Notes: a model not told the origin generated them from the sequence alone. DNA of 64,000 bases from Lacinutrix sp. C3R15 (GCF_018860825.1 NZ_JAHKPZ010000004.1:310001-374000), one strand, 5' to 3'; counted from the stretch's first letter, positions 43,438-52,542 are shown. Translations and numbers: made by a program.

Positions 43438-44655
43438 TTATAATTTTTTTATTATTAATGCTGAATTTGTTCCACCAAACCCAAATGAATTCGACAAAAA
43501 TACATCAAATTTTTTATCTAGCGTTTTACTTACTAGATTTAATTTTTTAGCATCTTCATCTGGTTCTTCTAAATTAATGTTTGGTGCAATAAAATTGTTT
43601 TGCATCATGAGCATAGAGTATATAACCTCACTTGCTCCAGCCATCCAGCATTCATGTCCTGTCATAGATTTTGTAGAGCTTACATAAGGGCCATTTTCGC
43701 CAAAAACTTGTGCAATTGCTTTTGCTTCATTGGCATCACCAACAGGAGTAGAAGTTGCATGTGCATTAACATATTCTATATCTTGAGGTTTTAAATCTGC
43801 TTGAACTATTGCTTTAGCCATTGCTCTTGAAGGACCATCTACGTTTGGTGTAGAAATATGTTCGCCATTAGAAGAAAAGCCATAGCCAATAATTTCTGCT
43901 AAAATTGGTGCGCCGCGTTTTATAGCAGATTCGTAACTTTCAACCACTAAGGTTGCTGCGCCACCGCTAGGTACCAGTCCGTCTCTGTTTTTGTCAAAAG
44001 GTCTAGATGCTTTTTCTGGGTGTTCTAGGTTCATGGCAAAAACACCAAGCCCATCAAAACTTCCCATGGCATATTTGTTTATTTCTTGCGCACCACCACA
44101 TATAATACAGTCTTGTAGACCACTTTTTATAAGTTGGTATGCCATACCAATGGCGTGAGAACCACTTGCGCATGCTGCGCTTATAGTAAAGTTTACACCT
44201 GTAAGTTTAAAAAGTGTAGAAAGATTCATGGTTACTGTAGAGTTCATGGCTTGAAAAATAGCGCCAGAACCAACTAGTGTTGTGTCTTTTTTGTCTCTAA
44301 TTTTGTCTACAGAATCTACAATAGCTTTTGCAGTACTGTCATTACCATAAAGAATTCCTACTTCGTTATTTTCTAAAAAATCCCGATCTATTTTTGCGTT
44401 TTCTAAAGCTTCAATAGTTGCTACATATGCATAAGCACCTTCGTCTCCTAAGCTAATACGTTCTCTTCTTGAAAGCTGTTTTTTAAGATTTGGTTTTTCT
44501 ACCATTCCTGTTAAAGGAGACCGATAACCAAAGTCTTTTCTGTCTTGGTCATAAACAATACCAGATTTACCATTGTATAATGAATCTTTTACTTCTTCCA
44601 GATTTTTTCCGATACAAGAATAAATTCCCATTCCTGTTATAACTACTCGCTTCAT
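43438..44655 (-). CDS. Beta-ketoacyl-ACP synthase (FabF/FabB-like), third
   Basis: The 405-residue protein has the nucleophile Cys162 (ISAACASGSHAIG) and the two His motifs NAHATSTPVGD and TGHECWMAG. The first has Ala-Thr in place of Gly-Thr, a variant also seen in FabB. It is the first KS of the operon and follows fabG by 17 bp, so it probably extends the aryl polyene chain. It resembles the ApeO/ApeR-type synthases of aryl polyene clusters. Confidence 0.88.
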   Translation of the reverse strand: MKRVVITGMGIYSCIGKNLEEVKDSLYNGKSGIVYDQDRKDFGYRSPLTGMVEKPNLKKQLSRRERISLGDEGAYAYVATIEALENAKIDRDFLENNEVGILYGNDSTAKAIVDSVDKIRDKKDTTLVGSGAIFQAMNSTVTMNLSTLFKLTGVNFTISAACASGSHAIGMAYQLIKSGLQDCIICGGAQEINKYAMGSFDGLGVFAMNLEHPEKASRPFDKNRDGLVPSGGAATLVVESYESAIKRGAPILAEIIGYGFSSNGEHISTPNVDGPSRAMAKAIVQADLKPQDIEYVNAHATSTPVGDANEAKAIAQVFGENGPYVSSTKSMTGHECWMAGASEVIYSMLMMQNNFIAPNINLEEPDEDAKKLNLVSKTLDKKFDVFLSNSFGFGGTNSALIIKKL

Positions 44656-44672
44656 AGGGATTACAATGTTTA

Positions 44673-45404
44673 TTAAGAGTAAATACCTCCATTAATATTT
44701 ACTACTTCACCAGTAATATAAGAAGACTTTTTTGAAACTAAAAAAGAAACTAAATCTGCAACCTCTTGTGCTTCGCCAAAACGATTTGCTGGTATTAATT
44801 TTTTTAATTCTTTTTCGTTTAAATCTGCAGTCATGTCTGATTTAATAAAACCAGGAGCTACAGCGTTTACAGTAATGTTTCGTTTAGCAACTTCTTGTGA
44901 TAAGGCTTTAGTTGCTGCTATTATTGCACCTTTGGCTGCAGAATAATTGGTTTGTCCAGGAGTACCTTTTACACCAGAAACAGAAGCTATGTTTACAATA
45001 CGACCATAACGGTTGCGTAGCATTTTTTGAATACCATAATTGGTAACATTAAAGAAACCGTTTAACGAGGTGTTAATTACGTTTTGCCAATCTTCTTGTG
45101 GCATCCACATGAATAATCCGTCTTTAGTAATACCAGCATTATTAACTATTACTTCTATTAAAGCATCTGGATTTGCTTCTTGCCAGGCATCTAGTTTTGT
45201 TTTTACTTGTTCTGCATCTGTTACATTGAAGCCTAATATTTCTCCAGTGTTACCAGCGGCTTCTACTGCTTTTAAAGTTTCTTTTGCTGCAGCTTCATTA
45301 CTGTTGTAATTAATTAATATGTGATAGTCTGTATCTTTTGCTAGTTGAGAGCAAATGGCTTTACCAATTCCTCTAGAACCACCAGTTATTAAGGCACATT
45401 TCAT
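44673..45404 (-). CDS. fabG: 3-oxoacyl-ACP reductase (FabG-type SDR)
   Basis: The 243-residue classical SDR has the cofactor motif TGGSRGIG, the NNAG motif (VNNAGITKDG) and the catalytic Ser-Tyr-Lys (NIASVSG, YSAAKGA), and it ends in VNINGGIYS. It reduces the 3-oxoacyl-ACP made by the ketosynthases. As part of the pigment operon it is presumably a dedicated copy, similar to ApeQ of aryl polyene clusters, not the housekeeping fabG. The symbol reflects the family and not proof of an essential role. Confidence 0.88.
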   Translation of the reverse strand: MKCALITGGSRGIGKAICSQLAKDTDYHILINYNSNEAAAKETLKAVEAAGNTGEILGFNVTDAEQVKTKLDAWQEANPDALIEVIVNNAGITKDGLFMWMPQEDWQNVINTSLNGFFNVTNYGIQKMLRNRYGRIVNIASVSGVKGTPGQTNYSAAKGAIIAATKALSQEVAKRNITVNAVAPGFIKSDMTADLNEKELKKLIPANRFGEAQEVADLVSFLVSKKSSYITGEVVNINGGIYS

Positions 45405-45472
45405 GTGTTGTTTTTATTAGATGTTAAGTCTACTCTGATTGGGAAACGTAGTAGTTTTAATTTTTTTGTCTG

Positions 45473-46600
45473 TTAGTTAAAAAGTTCTAATTGTTTATAC
45501 CAAGTGTTTTTTAAAGCTTCTCCTTTAGTATTTATATAGCCCCAAACTTTTTCTTTTTTTACTCTGGCAAGTCCGTCAATAAAACCTTTTTGATTGTTTT
45601 TTGTAAAAATGGAAAAACCACCAGCAGTAATATTGTATTTGTCTTCTATTACTTGCTCGCCGGAGGTATTAATGAAGCCCCAAAGTTTATCTATTTTAAT
45701 AGGAGCTAAACCATCTTCACTAAATATTTCTGCATCTCTATATTGAAAATCTATAACCATTTTTCCTGTGGTATCTACATATCCCCATTGTTTATCAATA
45801 GCAACTGGAGCAAGGCCATTTACAAAAGCTCTAACTTTGTCAAATTTTGGTTCTATAATCCATTCGCCATTTTTATTGATAAAGCCAATTTTGTCGTTTT
45901 TCTTAGCGTAGGTAATATCTTCATTAACAGAGAAATCCCAAATTTTTTGAGTGCCATCTACTTTTTTAAATTCCCCATTTATAATAAGTCCGTGACTTTC
46001 CCCAAGAGTTGCAACAACGTTACCATTGTAAGCGTTGCTAATACCATCATATTTTGTTTCTACAAAATAATTTCCTGTTTTGTCTATTAAACCCCATTTT
46101 TCACCTTCTCTTACCTTTGAGTATCCATTAACAAAATCAAAAGCTTTATTGAATTTTGGTTCAATAACAACGGATCCTGAAGTATTAATAAAACCTATGT
46201 TATCTCCATGTCTTATTTGTGCAAGGCCTTCTTCAAAATCATAAATTTTATCTGTAGTAACATCTGTTAATACTTTTTCTCCTTTGGTATTTATGTAAAA
46301 CCATTCTTTTTTACTTAAAACAATAGCGATACCTGAGTTAAAGGCTTTGGTTTTGTCAAAACTAGGAGGAATAACCCATTCTCCTTGTCGGTTAATAAAG
46401 CCCCATTTTTTTTTGTCGTTCATAGCTTCTGCCAGATCTTCAGAAAAGTTTTTAGCGACTTTAAATTTTGGTTGAATTTGCCACTCTCCAGTTTTGGTGA
46501 TATAGCCAAATTTACCGTCTTGATTTGCAAGAGCTAATTCTTGTGCATAGGTTAATGCAGTTAAAAATAATAATACGATTAATAGCGATTTTGTTTTCAT
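45473..46600 (-). CDS. WG-repeat protein, secreted
   Basis: The 375-residue protein has a signal peptide (cleavage after LTYAQ) and about nine imperfect WG repeats of 40-45 residues. These have the pattern [F/I/K]-G-[Y/F]-I-[N/D]-x-x-G-x-W/V followed by I-x-P-K-F/Y-D, as in KWGFINRQGEW and GWGLIDKTGNY-like segments. WG repeats probably form an extended beta-structure. The protein lies between the ammonia-lyase and fabG. A possible -7 element on the minus strand (TATATTTC, 46669-46662) may give it its own promoter. Its role is unknown; placement inside a pigment operon is unusual. Confidence 0.83.
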   Translation of the reverse strand: MKTKSLLIVLLFLTALTYAQELALANQDGKFGYITKTGEWQIQPKFKVAKNFSEDLAEAMNDKKKWGFINRQGEWVIPPSFDKTKAFNSGIAIVLSKKEWFYINTKGEKVLTDVTTDKIYDFEEGLAQIRHGDNIGFINTSGSVVIEPKFNKAFDFVNGYSKVREGEKWGLIDKTGNYFVETKYDGISNAYNGNVVATLGESHGLIINGEFKKVDGTQKIWDFSVNEDITYAKKNDKIGFINKNGEWIIEPKFDKVRAFVNGLAPVAIDKQWGYVDTTGKMVIDFQYRDAEIFSEDGLAPIKIDKLWGFINTSGEQVIEDKYNITAGGFSIFTKNNQKGFIDGLARVKKEKVWGYINTKGEALKNTWYKQLELFN

Positions 46601-46702
46601 GTGATTTAATTTTTTTGTTAAAAGCTACTTATATATATTATGTGTACATTTCTTGGTTAAGGAAATATATGCTTAAAATACTATTGTAATTAGAAATTAA
46701 TT

Positions 46703-48232
46703 TTATGCTTTATTGTTAATGATATAGTCTTTAACAAGGTTAACATAAGGATACATAGTAACGTCTTCTGTAAAGATAGGAACTATTTTTCTTATCTCAT
46801 CATACAATTTTTTAGTTTTTGAAGAGACTTTGTCTTGTACTTTTAAGCATTCAATAGCTTGTACTACAGTAATAAGTTCTATAGCTAATACCTCAAATGC
46901 ATTTTCAATTACTTTTTTAGTAATTAAAGCAGCGTTGGTACCCATGCTTACAATATCTTGGTTGTCATTATTGTTAGGTATAGAGTGCACATACATTGGG
47001 TTAGATAAGGTTTGGTTTTCTGCAGTTGTTGATGTTGCAGTAAATTGTACACCTTGCATACCAAAGTTTAAGCCTAATTGGCCAAGGTTTACAAATGCTG
47101 GAAGTATATTATTTAAGCTTGGGTTTAGTAAATAGTTTAGTTGTCTTTCTGCAAGCATGCTCATTTTAGTAACTACTATTTTAAGCTTATCCATTTCTAG
47201 AGACACATAATCTCCATGAAAATTCCCTCCATGATACACGTGTTTCTTTTCTACATTTACAATAGGGTTGTCATTAGCAGAATTTACCTCGTCTATCAAT
47301 ATGTTTTCAATACTACTTAAGGTATCTAAAACAGGTCCTAATATTTGTGGTACACAACGTAAAGAATAGTATTCTTGAACTTTGTCTTGAAAAACGGAAA
47401 CATCATCATTGTTTGCTTCGTATAAATGGTGTTCTCTTTTTCTGGTAAGTTTACTATCTGTTAAATGCTCTCGCATACTTTTAGCAATATCTTGTTGTCC
47501 TTTGTGTTTTTTAGAGTTGTTTAATTCTTCAGATAAATGATCATCATATGCTTCTACAATTTCATTAATTGCCGCAGAGCAAGAGATCATCCAGTTTAAT
47601 AATCGTCTTGTGTACATGGTATTTACAATACCAATTCCTGTCATTACAGAAGTACCATTCATTAATGCTAAGCCTTCACGAAGTTCTACCGAAATAGGTT
47701 TAAGATTTTCTTTTTCAAAAACAGTTGCTGTAGCTACTCTTTTTCCTTTGTAAAACACTTCTCCTTCACCAATTAAAACCAATGCTAAATGGGCAAGTTG
47801 TACTAAATCTCCACTTGCACCAACACCACCATGTTCATATATTAATGGCGTTATATCTCTGTTTATAAGCTCAGACATTAACTCAATTACAGATTTATGT
47901 ACACCAGAGTTACCTAATGAAAGTGTGTTTAATCTAGCTACCATTGCAGCTTTTACGTATTTTGGAGCAATAGGGTTTCCTGTACCAGATGCGTGACTAC
48001 GAATTAAATTATATTGTAGCTGAATACGTTCAGAATCTTTAATTTTGTATTGTGCCATTGGTCCAAAACCAGTGTTTACACCATAAATTACTTTGTTTTC
48101 TGAAAATTCTTTTAAAAAGTTAAAACTTTTTTCTACGGTTTCAAAAACGGACTCATCTACTTTAATGTTACTGTTTTCTATAATAATTTTGTAAAAATCT
48201 TCTAATCCAAGTTTTCCGTTAAATGTTAGCAT
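46703..48232 (-). CDS. Tyrosine ammonia-lyase (HAL/PAL/TAL family)
   Basis: The 509-residue protein has the MIO triad Ala139-Ser140-Gly141 (GGVGASGDLVQL) and the catalytic Tyr50 (VIYGVNTGFGPMAQ). The selectivity pair is Ser-His (RSHASGTG, residues 78-85). From memory the sequence is very similar over its full length to the F. johnsoniae TAL that yields p-coumarate. The reaction deaminates tyrosine to p-coumarate, the aryl starter of flexirubin. It is the first gene of the minus-strand operon and is divergent from the halogenase-like gene, with an inverted repeat between the two. Confidence 0.9.
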   Translation of the reverse strand: MLTFNGKLGLEDFYKIIIENSNIKVDESVFETVEKSFNFLKEFSENKVIYGVNTGFGPMAQYKIKDSERIQLQYNLIRSHASGTGNPIAPKYVKAAMVARLNTLSLGNSGVHKSVIELMSELINRDITPLIYEHGGVGASGDLVQLAHLALVLIGEGEVFYKGKRVATATVFEKENLKPISVELREGLALMNGTSVMTGIGIVNTMYTRRLLNWMISCSAAINEIVEAYDDHLSEELNNSKKHKGQQDIAKSMREHLTDSKLTRKREHHLYEANNDDVSVFQDKVQEYYSLRCVPQILGPVLDTLSSIENILIDEVNSANDNPIVNVEKKHVYHGGNFHGDYVSLEMDKLKIVVTKMSMLAERQLNYLLNPSLNNILPAFVNLGQLGLNFGMQGVQFTATSTTAENQTLSNPMYVHSIPNNNDNQDIVSMGTNAALITKKVIENAFEVLAIELITVVQAIECLKVQDKVSSKTKKLYDEIRKIVPIFTEDVTMYPYVNLVKDYIINNKA

Positions 48233-48269
48233 CTATATATTTTATTCTATGTAATTTTATTAATAAATT

Positions 48270-48293
48270 TAACAACTAAAGATAGAGTTGTTA
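48270..48293. promoter_or_regulatory. Inverted repeat over the divergent pigment promoters
   Basis: TAACAACT (48270-48277) pairs exactly with AGTTGTTA (48286-48293) with an 8-bp spacer. Near-consensus -7 elements overlap it in both directions: TATCTTTA on the minus strand (48284-48277, for the ammonia-lyase) and TAGAGTTG on the plus strand (48283-48290, for the halogenase-like gene). It may be a repressor site for both genes. Confidence 0.45.
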
Positions 48294-48337
48294 TTTTGGT
48301 GAGCGCTAATTTAATATAATTAAGGTAAAATACTATA

Positions 48338-49600
48338 ATGATTATGAATGAAATACATGTTGATGTTTTAATTATAGGAGCAGGACCTTCGGGTTGTGTT
48401 GCTGCTTCTTACTTACATAACCAAGGAAAACAGATTAAAGTGGTTGAAAAAAGCATATTTCCTAGGTTTGTAATAGGAGAAAGTTTGCTGCCAAGATGTA
48501 TGGATCATTTTGAAGAAGTTGGTTTACTTGATGTATTAAATGACTTTGGATTTGAAAAAAAACATGGTGCTCGTTTTTTAAGAGGTGATGTTGTTTGTAA
48601 TTTTGATTTTAGCAAAAAACATACCGAAGGTTGGGACTGGACATGGCAAGTAACACGTGCAGATTTTGATACTATTCTAGCAAAAGAATTAATTAATAGA
48701 GGAGTAGATATCGCTTTTAATAATGAAGTGGTAGCTGTTGTTTTTGATGCTGATGGCGTTTCGCAAACAAGTATAAAAGATGAAAATGGTGAGGTGTATA
48801 CAGTGCACGCAAAACACATTATTGATTCTAGTGGTTATGGTCGCGTTTTACCAAGAATGCTTGGCTTAGATAAACCCTCTGCTATACCAGAACATTCTTC
48901 TATTTTTACACATGTAAAAGATTTAAAAAGACCAGAAGGCGAAGAAGGTACGCTTATTACTTTTGACGTTTTAGATAAAGATACTTGGTTTTGGGTAATT
49001 CCTTTTTCTAATGGTGATACTAGTATAGGTTTTGTGAGTAAAACCGAATATTTAGATTCTTTTAAAGGAGATACTACAGAAAAAATGCAACAGTTGCTTA
49101 AAACGTCTAGTTATTATCGTGATCGTTTTGAAGGTTTAGATTTTAAATTTGAACCTATTTGTATAAAGAATTACGCAAAATCGGTAACACAACTTTATGG
49201 AAAAGGTTATGCTTTAACAGGCAATAGTGCTGAGTTTTTAGATCCTGTGTTTTCTTCAGGAGTAACTTTTGCAACAGAATCTGCTTTAAAAGCAGCAAAA
49301 CTAATCGATAAAGAGTTAGATGGAGAATCTGTAGATTGGGAAACAGAGTATACAGGTTATATTATGAAAGGTGTAAATGTTTTTGCAACTTATGTGAAAG
49401 AATGGTATACAGGGAATTTACAAACGTTGTTTTTTCATAGGCCAGAAAATCCAGATATTAAAAAGCAAATTTGTGCCGTTTTAGCTGGTTATGTTTGGGA
49501 TGACACCAATCCTTTTGTTAAAAAACATGATAGGTTAGTAAAAAATCTAGCGTATTTAATAAATATGGAAGTACAAGAAAAAGAAAAAGCGAACTTATAA
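48338..49600 (+). CDS. Flavin-dependent halogenase-like / FAD monooxygenase
   Basis: The 420-residue protein has the FAD-binding GAGPSG and IGESLLPRCMD motifs. It also has two hallmarks of flavin halogenases: W217-x-W-x-I-P (WFWVIP) and a Lys near residue 75 in the FEKKHGARF segment, at the position of the conserved Lys of phenolic halogenases. This supports chlorination of a phenolic ring; chlorinated flexirubins are known. A ring hydroxylase cannot be excluded. It is the only plus-strand gene of the cluster and is divergent from the TAL gene. The start could be at the first ATG (48338) or at the third residue ATG (48344). Confidence 0.82.
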   Translation: MIMNEIHVDVLIIGAGPSGCVAASYLHNQGKQIKVVEKSIFPRFVIGESLLPRCMDHFEEVGLLDVLNDFGFEKKHGARFLRGDVVCNFDFSKKHTEGWDWTWQVTRADFDTILAKELINRGVDIAFNNEVVAVVFDADGVSQTSIKDENGEVYTVHAKHIIDSSGYGRVLPRMLGLDKPSAIPEHSSIFTHVKDLKRPEGEEGTLITFDVLDKDTWFWVIPFSNGDTSIGFVSKTEYLDSFKGDTTEKMQQLLKTSSYYRDRFEGLDFKFEPICIKNYAKSVTQLYGKGYALTGNSAEFLDPVFSSGVTFATESALKAAKLIDKELDGESVDWETEYTGYIMKGVNVFATYVKEWYTGNLQTLFFHRPENPDIKKQICAVLAGYVWDDTNPFVKKHDRLVKNLAYLINMEVQEKEKANL

Positions 49601-49620
49601 GGTTCGCTTTTTGCTTTTTT
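49584..49620 (+). terminator. Intrinsic terminator overlapping the halogenase-like gene end
   Basis: An 11-bp stem (49584-49594 with 49602-49612, AAAAAGCGAAC/GTTCGCTTTTT) has a 7-base loop that includes the stop codon, followed by a T-rich tail. It lies before the convergent gene at 49637. Confidence 0.85.
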
Positions 49621-49636
49621 GAGATAATAGGAGAGA

Positions 49637-51334
49637 TTATTTTATTTCTACTTTAATTAAAACGTCTTCTTTTTTCTTTTTGTAAAACTCAATTACAAAT
49701 TGGTTTTCTGCTGTTTTAACCACTCTATTGTTGCTAAATTGATAGACTTCTAATTTATCTGTTACATTTCTTGTGTCTAAAATATTATCTTTAGTAACAG
49801 TACCTGTAGCATCATTAATTTTGTAAGCGGTTAGGTAACCACCATGGCCATCACTATGTTTTGCAGGTACTTCATCTAATTTTAAATCTATGTTTTTTAC
49901 GTTGTCTAAATACACCATATAGTGGTTTCCGTTGGTGTAAAAATAAGAGTATGACATACCACCTTGATAGGTTTTACTAGTGTCATATACTTGCCCCATT
50001 TTTGGTGCTCCAGATTGTCTTTTTGGTAGTTTTTTCATCCAAGCTAAATTACCAGAAGCATCTACTTTAGTTAATAACATATCGTTGTTGTGAAACGTAT
50101 AATATACTTGGCCATTATTTCTATAATGTGCAACAACATAGGTTTGCTCACCAATTAAAATTAAACTACCATCAGTGTTTATTACTAAATCACGTAATCG
50201 TAAATTAGCAAATTCTGCTTTATCGTCTTTATCTTTTTTAGCATTCTTTTTTTGTGTTCTTTTACTAACATATTGATTTAAAACTTCTACAGGAATTTCG
50301 TGTGCTGTTTTTTCAACGAGTTTTCCTTCTTTAGTAATTTTAAAAGTAAAAATACCATCAGAGTTTCCTAAATTATTATTTAAACCATTGGTATAGAAAC
50401 CTGCACAAATCATATCTCCATCTGGAGATTCAAATAAAGAAATACCATTAATAAACTTGTCGTTTAAAACAATTTTGCTTTTTTCAATTCCTTCAGAACC
50501 ATCTAGTAGTCTAAATAGTTCCATGTGGTAGTTTGCATCTTTGTCTTTTCTTTTTTTCTTATCTTTATTACTGTCATCATGAAAAACTTTGGTTAAAATA
50601 TAACCATGACCATTAGCATCTACAGCAAAGTCAAGTAAATCCATCCTTCTTTCGGTATAAGGCATTTTATAGTCTTTAGACCAAAGTGCGTTTAAAGAGA
50701 CATCAAAAACATTTACACCAATAATATCGTAGCTTTTTGTATCTCTTTTTACTTCTGGTTTCTTTCTATATTGCACTAATAGTTTAGATTCATCTTTAGA
50801 GGTTAAAAAGTCAAACTTATCTACTACACCAAAGCCACCAAAACTCATTCCAAATCCACCAACAGTAAAACCTCCTCCAGAGGTGTAAGTTGCCATTGGC
50901 GATCCTGCTAGTTTACCAGAAACATTAATTAGTTTAATGCTTTCTCCAATAAATTCTCCGGTATTAAAATCTATTTCTCTGTAGTATAAACGTTCTTGTT
51001 TTGTTTTTTTACCAGACCAAGAAGAGTAAAAGAAATAGTATTTGTCTTGTAACTCTATCATACCTTCAACCACATAGTTGTCTGGTAAGTCTTCGTATTT
51101 TTTTTCAGAAAGAAGATCTAGACCATCTACTCCAAATTTTTGAATAACGAGGTATTTTTTCCAAGGCTTTACAGCTAGAATTTCACTGTTTTTACTAAAA
51201 TAATATTTTTTAGCCGCATCATAAACCTGATAAGGTTCACTTACATTAAAATTGTAGTCTGGAGATATTTCATTTTGAGCTTTAGTTGTATACGCAAAAA
51301 AGCAAATACATAATAGAAGGTAGATTTTTTTCAT
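49637..51334 (-). CDS. Secreted protein of unknown function, beta-propeller-like
   Basis: I do not recognise this 565-residue protein. It has a signal peptide (cleavage after YTTKAQ). The mature chain has repeated strand-turn units typical of beta-propellers (DFAVDANGHGYILTKV, GISLFESPDGDMICAGFY, DLVINTDGSLILIGEQT), plus a Lys/Asp-rich loop (about 265-280) and a Gly/Phe-rich stretch near residues 152-172. Similar large secreted proteins are common in Flavobacteriia. A perfect -7 element on the minus strand (TATGTTTG, 51366-51359) lies about 25 bp before the start codon, so it is transcribed on its own. Confidence 0.75.
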   Translation of the reverse strand: MKKIYLLLCICFFAYTTKAQNEISPDYNFNVSEPYQVYDAAKKYYFSKNSEILAVKPWKKYLVIQKFGVDGLDLLSEKKYEDLPDNYVVEGMIELQDKYYFFYSSWSGKKTKQERLYYREIDFNTGEFIGESIKLINVSGKLAGSPMATYTSGGGFTVGGFGMSFGGFGVVDKFDFLTSKDESKLLVQYRKKPEVKRDTKSYDIIGVNVFDVSLNALWSKDYKMPYTERRMDLLDFAVDANGHGYILTKVFHDDSNKDKKKRKDKDANYHMELFRLLDGSEGIEKSKIVLNDKFINGISLFESPDGDMICAGFYTNGLNNNLGNSDGIFTFKITKEGKLVEKTAHEIPVEVLNQYVSKRTQKKNAKKDKDDKAEFANLRLRDLVINTDGSLILIGEQTYVVAHYRNNGQVYYTFHNNDMLLTKVDASGNLAWMKKLPKRQSGAPKMGQVYDTSKTYQGGMSYSYFYTNGNHYMVYLDNVKNIDLKLDEVPAKHSDGHGGYLTAYKINDATGTVTKDNILDTRNVTDKLEVYQFSNNRVVKTAENQFVIEFYKKKKEDVLIKVEIK

Positions 51335-51358
51335 TTTATATTTATAGATTAATACCTA

Positions 51359-51366
51359 CAAACATA
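51359..51366 (-). promoter_or_regulatory. -7 promoter element for the propeller-like protein gene
   Basis: The minus strand reads TATGTTTG, a perfect match to TAnnTTTG, placing the transcript start about 18 bp before the start codon at 51334. No clear -33 TTTG was identified. Confidence 0.5.
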
Positions 51367-51454
51367 GCTAAATATAATACTACCTAAAAAGAATAGGTTA
51401 ATAATAAATGCTTTATCTTGGTATTAGCCTAGAAATTGTAAAATAAAAGGGGTG

Positions 51455-52399
51455 TTATTTTTTACCTAACTGCAAAAGCATTTCTTTAGTAATGTCTTGT
51501 AATGAAAAATTAGGTTTCCATTTCCAATCTTGTCTAGCACAAGAATCGTCAATACTTTTAGGCCAAGAGTCTGCAATGTCTTGTCTAAAATCTGGTTTAT
51601 AGGTGATTTTAAAATCCGGAATGTGTTTTTGTATAGACGCAGCAATTTCTTTTGGTGTAAAACTAATAGCCGCTAGATTGTATGCCGATCTAATTTTAAC
51701 AGATTCTGCATCTGCTTGCATAATGTCTACAGTTGCTTTTATAGCATCATCCATATACATCATTGGTAATTCTGTTTCTTCACTTAAAAAACATTCGTAT
51801 GCTTTGTTTTTAAGCGCTTCATGATAAATTTCAACAGCATAATCTGTGGTACCACCACCAGGCAAAGTTTTCCAGCTAATAATACCAGGATAACGTATAC
51901 TTCTTACATCTACACCATATTTTTTGTGGTAATATTCACACCAACGTTCTCCCACTTGTTTAGTTATTCCGTAAACGGTTGAAGGCTCCATGATAGTGTA
52001 TTGCTCTGTGTTTTCTTTTGGAGTTGTAGATCCAAAAACAGCAATACTTGAAGGCCAAAAAACGTGATCTATTTGTTTTGCTTTTGCTAAGTTTAATACA
52101 TGAAATAGTGAATTCATGTTTAAATCCCATGCTTCCATTGGGTATTTTTCACCTGTAGCACTAAGTAAAGCAGCCATGAGGTAAACCGTTTTTACATTAT
52201 GATTAATGCAACAATCTTTAATAGCATTAAAATTTTTAGCATCTAGAATTACAAAAGGTCCAGCGTTAACTAGTTCTAATTTCCTAGTGTTTATATCACT
52301 AGCAATAACATTTTCAACACCGTAAATATCTCTAAGTTTATAGGTGAGCTCAGAACCAATTTGTCCGCAAGCACCAATAATTAAAATTTTTGAAGTCAT
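51455..52399 (-). CDS. L-threonine 3-dehydrogenase, short-chain (NAD-epimerase-like) type
   Basis: The 314-residue protein has the NAD-binding GACGQIGSEL motif, the catalytic Ser (WPSSIAVFG) and the Tyr-x3-Lys (TVYGITKQVGE). It lacks metal-binding residues of zinc-type threonine dehydrogenases. The order of motifs matches the short-chain L-threonine 3-dehydrogenase known from Flavobacterium frigidimaris and other Bacteroidota, which oxidises threonine to 2-amino-3-oxobutyrate. The distinction from a sugar epimerase rests on remembered family similarity. A perfect -7 element (TACTTTTG, 52429-52422) lies upstream. Confidence 0.88.
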   Translation of the reverse strand: MTSKILIIGACGQIGSELTYKLRDIYGVENVIASDINTRKLELVNAGPFVILDAKNFNAIKDCCINHNVKTVYLMAALLSATGEKYPMEAWDLNMNSLFHVLNLAKAKQIDHVFWPSSIAVFGSTTPKENTEQYTIMEPSTVYGITKQVGERWCEYYHKKYGVDVRSIRYPGIISWKTLPGGGTTDYAVEIYHEALKNKAYECFLSEETELPMMYMDDAIKATVDIMQADAESVKIRSAYNLAAISFTPKEIAASIQKHIPDFKITYKPDFRQDIADSWPKSIDDSCARQDWKWKPNFSLQDITKEMLLQLGKK

Positions 52400-52421
52400 T
52401 AATCTATCTGTTAAGGATGTT

Positions 52422-52429
52422 CAAAAGTA
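52422..52429 (-). promoter_or_regulatory. -7 promoter element for threonine dehydrogenase
   Basis: The minus strand reads TACTTTTG, matching TAnnTTTG, 22 bp upstream of the start codon at 52399. Confidence 0.5.
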
Positions 52430-52512
52430 GCAAGTTTTTAAAGAAGATAATCTAAAATTTAGCTAAAAATATTTCAAACTAAAGTATTTAATAATAAAAG
52501 CTAAGAATACAA

Positions 52513-52520
52513 TATATTTG
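52513..52520 (+). promoter_or_regulatory. -7 promoter element for the two-lipoprotein operon
   Basis: TATATTTG at 52513-52520 is a perfect TAnnTTTG match, 22 bp before the start codon at 52543, which gives a short leader. Confidence 0.5.
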
Positions 52521-52542
52521 TAGCTATAATAGTTAATTATAA

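Noticed and set aside
45473-46600. WG-repeat gene as an adhesin
   Set aside because: WG repeats are found in many secreted proteins and nothing in the sequence points to a surface-adhesion anchor such as a C-terminal sorting domain.
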